A stretch of 64,000 nucleotides of DNA from Castor canadensis (taxonomy: Eukaryota; Chordata; Mammalia; Rodentia; Castoridae). Position numbers and translations under genes: made by a program. A model generated the notes under the pieces. It made no database searches. It was not told the origin of the DNA and was given only the letters and a program-made list of their open reading frames with translations. Numbering within the stretch: the stretch's first letter is position 1; each line of letters starts with the position of its first letter. Shown here in pieces: positions 57,662-64,000 of the stretch. Where the stretch lies: NCBI RefSeq assembly GCF_047511655.1, contig NC_133389.1, forward strand, positions 26,108,501 through 26,172,500, written 5' to 3'.

Positions 57662-57740
57662 TTTCTGGCAGTACTGGGGTTTGAACTCAGGACCTCACAC
57701 TTGCTAGCCAGGTGCTCTACCGCTTGAGTCCCTCCCCAGC
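57563..57740 (-). mobile_element. tRNA/ID-like SINE with TA-microsatellite tail
   Basis: The reversed ID-like body (57,662-57,740) continues on its 3' side into a TA-rich tail. A perfect 17-bp duplication (57546-57562 and 57741-57757) encloses body plus tail. The microsatellite is therefore part of the inserted unit. Confidence 0.85.
57582..57659. repeat. (TA)n microsatellite
   Basis: About 78 bp of TA/TG-interrupted dinucleotide repeat, lying in the SINE tail. Confidence 0.95.
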
Positions 57741-57829
57741 TCATAGCTATATCTTTGACAGAGATTTTTCCCAAATGTTTAAAACACTTTAAAGTATATT
57801 GTTATACTGGTATTTATAAAGAGGGCAAT

Positions 57830-58414
57830 TGTCTGATTGTTGAGGTGGAGAAGAGTAAAGCTTGCCGAACTTTTGGAGATAATGTCGGTGGTTGTCCATT
57901 TCCAAGGCATAACAGTTAACCTTGAATGGGTGCTCATGCACCTGGGAAGTCACAAACGGGATGTTGGGGAAGAGCCAACTGACAGGGGACTTAAATTGGG
58001 ATGGGTAAACCAGGATGAAATGAAGAAATGAGTAGAAACTATGTAAGTGCCAAAAAACATATATCACAGGGAAGCCTTCCCACCATGAAGAAAAAAAGGA
58101 GATGGAGACAACCAGAGTCCACTTCTAAAATTTGACCAATCCAAAAGAGGCATATCTTTAAATAACCCAATAAGAAATAATAAAACTTAGGTGATATCCA
58201 GGAAAATTGTATACCCCACAGTATTCAGCCAATGAGGAACTAGGGGAAGGGACCTGCACACTAGAGGGATAAAATGCTTGTTATAACAGTTTTGGGTGTG
58301 CCTGCCCACCAGACACCGTATTTTGCAAGACCGTCATTAAAGCTTTGCTTTCACTGTACTTTACGAGTCTCTGAGTCCATTCTTTGAGTTTGGGCAGATG
58401 AGTGTGTTCTCACA
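57830..58414 (+). mobile_element. LTR-like element
   Basis: The 3' part has the R-U5 pattern of ERV LTRs: 'gccaatgaggaactagg', 'gggataaaatgc', 'gtcattaaagctttgctttcactgtac', 'gagtctctgagtccattctttgag', ending near 'gttctcaca' at 58,414. The 5' boundary (TGTCTGATTG at 57,830) is a guess and no target duplication was found. Confidence 0.45.
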
Positions 58415-60230
58415 TAAACTCTCTAGAATCAATTGATTGTGAAAGAATCTGCCAATCAGATCTCTAGTAACAAGACACAGGAAAGCAGGAAAGAGCCATT
58501 TCTGCATGATTTACATCAATGTTCTCATTTTGTTGGATATGTTCAAATCTCTTGGAACCAAGGTATTTTTCTTGCTTACCTTCTAAAAGTTCTTTTCCTT
58601 AAGGGGAATTTATCAATAAAAAGGAAAAACACAGAATTTTATTCTACTAACTGTCTGTGTGATGTCCAAGTTTGTATAACATGGTAATCTTCGTGTTTTG
58701 GGAAACCATTGCTAGTGTGGATACCACTAAGCATACTTTCTGCATAACAGATTTATCCATAACTCTTATGTAAGCCTTGTAAGACTAAATTAATAATAAC
58801 TCAGGTACTTCAAAGATACTTACAATAAATTGCAAGATTTCAGATCTTTACATCAGTTTTCTCATACATCATTAGAGTACACTGAAACTTCCAAATAAAC
58901 TTCCAAAATAATCTAGAAAATGGTCAAATTTTGATAGGACTCTTTCATATATGTTTCAGTATTGTCACAGCAGAGAGAACAAGCCCCAGCACAGTGGATT
59001 TACACTCCCAAATGCTACTAGTGTTTGAAGGAAACTGAGACCACCCAGGAGGAGAGTGAACTGCAGTCAGCTCCTGCAGAGCCTGGCCTCACCCACAGGG
59101 AGCAGTATGACCTTTCCAAGTCAGGTGAGCCTACACCACAGTGTGCAAAAAAGCAAAGCTCAGTCCTCTCTGTCCCCAGGTTGGTGGTTACATGCACACT
59201 TAGCAGTTGCATGATTTGGTTCTCCCTCGCCAGACCCTAGTGAAGTTGCTCCCAGGACCTTCCACTGGCCCAGAGTTCACCTTTGCCTTTTTCCTTTATC
59301 TAGCCTGGGTCTATATACCTCCTGACAAGAAATGAACTTCACCTCAATGCCTGGGCTCTAACATGTATTCTGGCTGTCTACCTCACTTCCCTCTACCCCC
59401 ACAATGCATTTCTTAACACCTGCCATCTTGATTGTCTGGGTTCAGACTCCTCACTATCCATCCCTCTCCACTGGTCTTGTCTCCAGTTCTTGGTCCTGCC
59501 CCTTCCACTCGGACCTGACTCTCTGCCATCAAGGGCAGCTTTGGAATTGGCAACAGCATCCTTTTCTGTATCAGTTGATCAGTTTGTCATTACTTACAAA
59601 AGCAGAATGAGCACTGTGACTCAGCTGACAGGAGGGCCACCAAATCAGGGAAACCTGGACATGATGATCAGGGAAGAGCCCAGTGATTGTGGCAGCAGAT
59701 CTTCAGGCTCCCTTTCTCAAATGCTGGTACAGAAGCCCAGAGCCCTATGTGGGCTGCATAAGTCTACCTTTGACCTGACCCCTGCCTTGCTCATCAGCTT
59801 TATTCTACTGGGACCTCTTGCTTGGCAGTTTACAGCAATGACCCTTAAATACGGACTTACATCAGCAACTCTCCAGGGGGCTTCCAGGCTTCCACCTCAG
59901 ACTGGGGCTGAATCAATGATCCACCTAGTTCTGAGGCTTCCTGCTTCTTGAACTGAGCAGATACTGGTTTTCCTGGAGAGCTGCCTCCACAAGGCCATTG
60001 TGAGACTATTCAGTCTCTGGTTGTGTAAGCTAATTTAATAAATCCCCTCAAAATTTCTTTTAATCTAATTCATCTGGGGTATGGTCTCATGGTCTCAGAT
60101 ATGAAATTTATGGAACACCTCAAACCATCTTAATAGGTACCAGGGTTGAAAATCATTGAGGTAGAAGAAAAGGAAGATGGAAGAAAACAAGGGGTAGGAA
60201 TTTCCAGGTACCTACCTGGAGGTAGGTCAA
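58415..60230. other. Intergenic sequence, no supported gene
   Basis: A 153-codon plus-strand frame at 59,490-59,951 is the longest here. It has no domain signature, overlaps another frame, and lacks splice or polyadenylation context. About 59,920-60,110 ('...taatttaataaatccc...') looks like an unassigned LTR end. Confidence 0.4.
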
Positions 60231-60235
60231 TGGGA

Positions 60236-60855
60236 GTGTTTGGGTTAAATTGTGTGTCCCTTCATGTGTCACCGTCCTAAACCTTAGTACCTCAGAATAT
60301 AACCTTATTTAGAAATAAGGGGCCTGCTGGTGGAGTGGCTCAAGTGGTAGAGTACCTGCCTACCAAGCACAAGGCCCTGAGTTCAAACCCAGTACCAGAA
60401 AAAAAAAAGAAAAAAAGAAATGGGGGCTTTACAGAAGTAATCAAGTTAAATTGAGGTAACTAGGTGGACCATAATCAGATATGCCTGTTGTCTTATAACA
60501 AGAGGAAATTTGGACACAGAGACAGGAATAAAGGGAAAATAATGGGAAGAGACAAAGAAAGAGGCCATTTATAAACAAGGAGAGAAGTCTAGAACTGGTT
60601 GTTCCCTTATAACCCTCAGAAAGGAACAGTACTGCCAACACCTTGATTTCAGCCTTCTATCCCCCAGAACCATGAAAAAATTAATTTCTGGGCCCATCAG
60701 AGACCAAAAGAAACAAGGGATTGTCCTCTAGTGCCTTCTGAGTGAATGTGGCCACCCTGGTTTCAGACTTCTCACCTTCAGAACAATAAGAGAATGAACC
60801 ATTATTTTAAGCCACCCAATTTGTTACAGAAACTCTAGTAACACTAGATTAGTAC
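60236..60855 (+). mobile_element. MLT1-like MaLR LTR
   Basis: 'gggttaaattgtgtgtcccttcatgtg...gtacctcagaatataaccttatttagaaat...gtaatcaagttaaattgaggtaac...taaacaaggagagaag...ttaagccacccaatttgttacag...actagattagtaca' follows an MLT1-type LTR end to end. It is interrupted by a SINE. Confidence 0.7.
60325..60413 (+). mobile_element. tRNA/ID-like SINE nested in MLT1 LTR
   Basis: 'ggcctgctggtggagtggctcaagtggtagagtacctgcctaccaagcacaaggccctgagttcaaacccagtacc' plus an A-rich tail. The LTR text resumes after a short repeat 'agaaat'. Confidence 0.87.
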
Positions 60856-60888
60856 ACTAATGAACATAACCCAGCCCATTCTCAGTCT

Positions 60889-61149
60889 CATTTTCTAATG
60901 TATTCCAGCATTATGCCCATTTGCCTTCTTTCATTTCCTATATTGCCTCAGGGCCTTTGCATATGCTGTCCCAGTGCACCAATTGCTCTTCTCCATTCAT
61001 ATACTCATTTGCTCCCTATTGAAGAGATAATTGATCTCTTCTTAAGGGAAAAGTTAAGTGACCTCTATCTCTGCACTTCACTACCATAAGGTTCCCTCTC
61101 AGCAGCATGTAGTTCTTTTTATAGCTCTTATCACACTGTAGGTATTCAT
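60889..61149 (+). repeat. L2 LINE 3' region
   Basis: 'cctcagggcctttgcatatgctgtcccagtgcaccaattgctcttctcc' continuing to 'ttatcacactgtaggtattcatt' is L2. Confidence 0.65.
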
Positions 61150-61857
61150 TGTTAGGGTTAACAGTAGGGTAGTCATGTTAGGACCAGACCCCTTCCCCCT
61201 CACAGGTGGCTTACTGGGAACTCCCCATCAGACCCCAAAGAATGATACAGGGACAGTTGTTAACCTTTATCTCTGGGCACTAAAGACAATGGAGCAGATG
61301 TGTGACCTCACTACAGCTTATCTTCCTTAATTGCCCAGCAATGGCATTCCTTAACATTAGAAATTAATTCAGAATATTGGGGCATCACAAGAGAAGCAAC
61401 ACAACTTGGAAATCACCGGGCAAGGCAAAATTTACTTCTGCATAAGGGTTGCAAGTGACAGAGTCTAGTAAGCAAGCACACCGAGCAAGAAATCCATCCA
61501 GCTTTATCCCAAATGCAAGTCTGCCCCTCACCCTGATTGAACAGGTTTCGGGTTCACAACCTTTGAAATTGACTAATTTGAAAAAAGGGACCTTGGGAAA
61601 AGGAAAACAAAGATTTATTTGAAAAATAGTTGCCTTAGCAAGCAGTTTTTTAAACTACAGCATCTGGCGATAATAGGAACTTGCTCAGCTAAGAAGAACA
61701 GCCCTTTGTTCAAAACAGGAATTTATGAGGTTAAGTGACATCTCACAAGGAATGTGGGCAACAATTTGAGGAAGGTAAGCTGACATCTGCACAATAAAAA
61801 CTATACTGTACATTAACCCCTTTGAAAGAAAAGATCTGACTTTAGTTGATTCTCACA
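61150..61857 (-). mobile_element. 3' LTR of a minus-strand endogenous retrovirus
   Basis: On the minus strand it begins TGTGAG directly after a polypurine tract and ends CTAACA, giving matched termini (TGTgAG/TGTtAG inverted). A minus-strand AATAAA lies near 61,612-61,617. Length is about 708 bp. The 5' LTR is not in the window. Confidence 0.6.
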
Positions 61858-61858
61858 A

Positions 61859-61871
61859 TTCCCCCCTTTTC
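61859..61871 (-). promoter_or_regulatory. Retroviral polypurine tract
   Basis: Minus-strand AAAAGGGGGGAAT immediately precedes the LTR start. This is the plus-strand primer site that defines the 3' LTR boundary. Confidence 0.75.
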
Positions 61872-61879
61872 TTTTATTA

Positions 61880-63875
61880 ATAGTTCTTTTCTGCAAATTT
61901 ATCTAGCATTAATTCACTTTTTTTGTTTAGCTGTATCCAATATTATTTTGGTAAGAAACAGGTGTTTGTTTGCTGAGGGCAGTGTCAATTAATCGTTGAA
62001 TGAGCCCCCTCATACAAGGACTAATACAACATCCTACTGTGGCCATCACTCCAAAAACAATAATTAGAGAAGTAAAAATAGATACCATGAAACCTTTCCA
62101 TTTTCCAAACCATTGTTTTATCAAGCGAGTAAATGGGTAATCTGTTCCTGAATTCTTTTGCTAATTCATTTGCCAGGATAGTTAATCCTTGTAAAGCTTT
62201 TGTAATAGAATCATCAGGAGCGGTATTATTGAGGATAAAATACAGCACTGGCTCCAATCATTACATAAACACCTCCCTTTTTGGCTAGCATCATGTCCAG
62301 AGCTAGTCTCTTTTCCCAGGCCATCCTACTAGTGGCATTGAGAAGCTCTGCTATTCCCTCGATGGCATCCCTGGTATTGTTAACAAATCTTTGCTGATTG
62401 TAGTAGATATAATTAATACAGTCTATATTTTTACTTACTGTGGATCACGAGAATAGTATTGATTCAGCCTTGAATTCATTAGAGAACCCCCGCTGAGGAA
62501 CTCCAATGGCATCACTGTAGATGTGTGAGTCACATGACTTGCCTGGAGTTGGCCCTCGGTATTTCTTTCATCTTAATTACTGCACCCTTTTGGGGTCATT
62601 AAAGGGGTCATAATTGCCTCTCAAATTAGGGTTAGAAGTGGGTCCAATTTACAGGGGAGGAAATACTTTCTTTAAGGTGTAAAGCCAGTCTGCCCAAGGG
62701 ATCCATTCCTATAATTGAGATTCCTATTGTATATACCTGGGGGCTACTCTTAGGTTTTCCATCCTGCCAGTGACCTGCGTGGGTATGCTAAGAGTGGTGG
62801 GGAGTGAGAAGTAAGACACACACAGACATATAGACAGAAAAAAGAAAACTGGGATCAGGTGAACTACACGTTCCTGGTGGGAAACATAAGCACCTACCGG
62901 AGTCAGAGTGTTTATTTTATAAGTCAGTACAAGGAAAAGGCTCAGGTAAAAATCAAATTTCAACAATTCTTTGATACAAGGTAAAAGGAATGAGGTTTGG
63001 TGGGCTAATTTTCCTAAGGCCGATGAAGCTTAATTACAACACATCAGTTCTGGAATCATCAAGGCACTCAGAACACCTTATCTAAGGTATTGATTAATCT
63101 GACATCAGGGAGTCTCCAGATAGTTCTGGTACTTTATCTAGTTTTGCATCAGGGGCTGGTATGCGGACACAGCAGGTTGTTTTCTTCAAGGAGATGCAGG
63201 AACCAGGTGCTGGGAAGATTATGGTAAGAGAGCTCTGCAAACTCCTACTATGGAGAGGCTGTGCAAGCTCCATTATTTCCCAGTCCAGGGTCATGCCTGG
63301 TCCCCAACACTATCCATGTGGTGGGATTAGTTATGCTTATTAATAGAAGGTTACATTGAAGAGGCTGACAGTTGTCAGGGGCAATCTTTTAGTAAAATGC
63401 AGTTTAGCTTTTAAGGGGGCCAGTATAAAATTACAGATAGTGTCTACTATTCACCCTTGATATTGAGTCATATGCCATACAACACTCCAAGATGTACATG
63501 GTCCTCAACCATTAGTGGATTGTTCCCATTCTTGGCAGAGGTATTTGTCTGCCACAGAGAACTGCCATTGTGCCTCTAGGTTCCCAGAGGATATCATCTG
63601 GCAGGCATCACACCTAATTGTTTGGGACTCAGAACTCTTAGCGACATTATTAACTCTATGGGATAATTTTTATTTGTAGCTTTATATACAGAGCAACCCC
63701 AAGCAAAACTTCTGCAGTTATTTTTCCATTCTATGGTTAAGGCCCTCATTATTAGGGCCAGTGCTACTTTTCCCAACGTTTTTCTTCTGTAAGGTTAATT
63801 TTAGTAAGTTAGCCGAACTTATTACGTAAGTCCACTGCAGTTCTGTTATTCTCGACAGATCAGAGGCTGGTCTTT
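61880..63875 (-). pseudogene. Endogenous retrovirus env remnant (TM and part of SU), broken
   Basis: Reading the minus strand toward the polypurine tract, the region shows an ERV envelope transmembrane subunit. A heptad-like ectodomain lies at about 62,250-62,420. A hydrophobic membrane-spanning stretch followed by two cysteines lies at about 62,000-62,090. A short cytoplasmic tail ends about 61,930. The frame shifts around 62,100-62,250 and stops occur, so no full protein can be made. Where the conserved CX6CC-type cysteines would lie, other residues appear to stand. The distal part (63,310-63,870) is probably surface-subunit sequence. A younger LTR splits it at 62,765-63,309. Old, non-functional copy; exact class not certain. 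Confidence 0.6.
62765..63309 (-). mobile_element. Solo LTR, ERV2/betaretrovirus-like, nested in env remnant
   Basis: On the minus strand it begins TGTTGGGGACCAGG, like ERV2/IAP-group LTRs, and ends GGTCACTGGCA. It has a TATAAAATAAA-type block at about 62,911-62,919. A 6-bp flank (CCATCC at 62759-62764, CTATCC at 63310-63315; one mismatch) fits the 6-bp duplications of class II elements. 545 bp, no internal sequence: a recombined solo LTR. Confidence 0.65.
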
Positions 63876-64000
63876 TGTTATTTATTTTATTTTATTTTTT
63901 TTTCATTTTTCCTTTATTATTCATATGTGCATACAAGGCTTGGTTCATTTCTCCCCCCTGACCCCACCCCCTCCCTTACCACCCACTCCACCCCCTCCCG
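63876..64000 (-). mobile_element. L1 3' end (runs off the window)
   Basis: The plus strand shows a T-rich (poly-A) run, then 'ctttattattcatatgtgcatacaaggcttggttcatttctcccccc' and a C/A-rich stretch. This is a reversed L1 3' terminus of the type also seen at 55.57 kb. Its body continues beyond 64,000. Confidence 0.65.

Noticed and set aside
57388-57774. 128-codon minus-strand frame with an (IY)n run
   Set aside because: Translation of a (TA)n microsatellite and two SINEs.
59490-59951. 153-codon plus-strand open frame, longest in the window
   Set aside because: Overlaps another frame (59404-59610), proline/serine-rich composition without motifs, in repeat-rich intergenic DNA.

Overview
This is a mammalian, almost certainly rodent, nuclear genomic window. 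It is dense in SINEs, L1 fragments and LTR elements. Its one recognisable protein-coding gene is spliced and sits on the minus strand. The commonest SINE is a tRNA/ID-like unit (GGCTGG...GGTAGAGCACCTGCCTAGCAAGC...GTTCAAACCCC plus an A-rich tail). It occurs alone, or fused downstream of one or two 7SL/B1-like monomers. Together with the L1 3' ends present, this points to a non-murid rodent, most likely a castorimorph such as beaver. The species call is inference from repeat composition, not proof.

The gene is SKA1 (spindle and kinetochore associated complex subunit 1). Six coding exons lie between 39,728 and 51,636, with a short probable non-coding first exon in a CpG island at 52.1-52.56 kb. 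All junctions are GT-AG, the reading phase is continuous, and the conceptual protein is 254 residues, against 255 in human. The promoter carries a textbook CDE(N4)CHR cell-cycle element, an E2F-like site, a CRE-like site, ETS-like sites and a row of GC boxes. This fits a G2/M gene controlled by DREAM/MuvB.

Layout. 0-11.7 kb: intergenic, with scattered SINEs, MIR, MER5-like and MaLR LTRs. 11.7-17.1 kb: a long decayed L1 with nested SINE and L1 insertions. 17-30 kb: intergenic, with B1-like SINEs, L2/MIR and an unusual L1 fragment inserted in an older L1 tail. 30.4-33.7 kb: an ancient L1 with at least five nested insertions. 33.7-39.6 kb: intergenic, with a solo LTR. 39.6-52.6 kb: SKA1 and its promoter. 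52.9-61 kb: upstream flank with LTRs, trimeric SINEs and L2. 61.15-64 kb: the 3' part of a minus-strand endogenous retrovirus (env remnant, polypurine tract, LTR), itself interrupted by a younger solo LTR and abutted by an L1 tail.

In human, SKA1 (18q21.1) lies between CXXC1 and MAPK4 with wide gene-free gaps (recalled knowledge), so the lack of a second gene here is expected. I found no new enzymatic or defence system. The points worth a second look are the promoter architecture, a trimeric SINE confirmed by target-site duplications, a double-truncated L1 insertion, an unidentified processed retrosequence and the nested retroviral locus.
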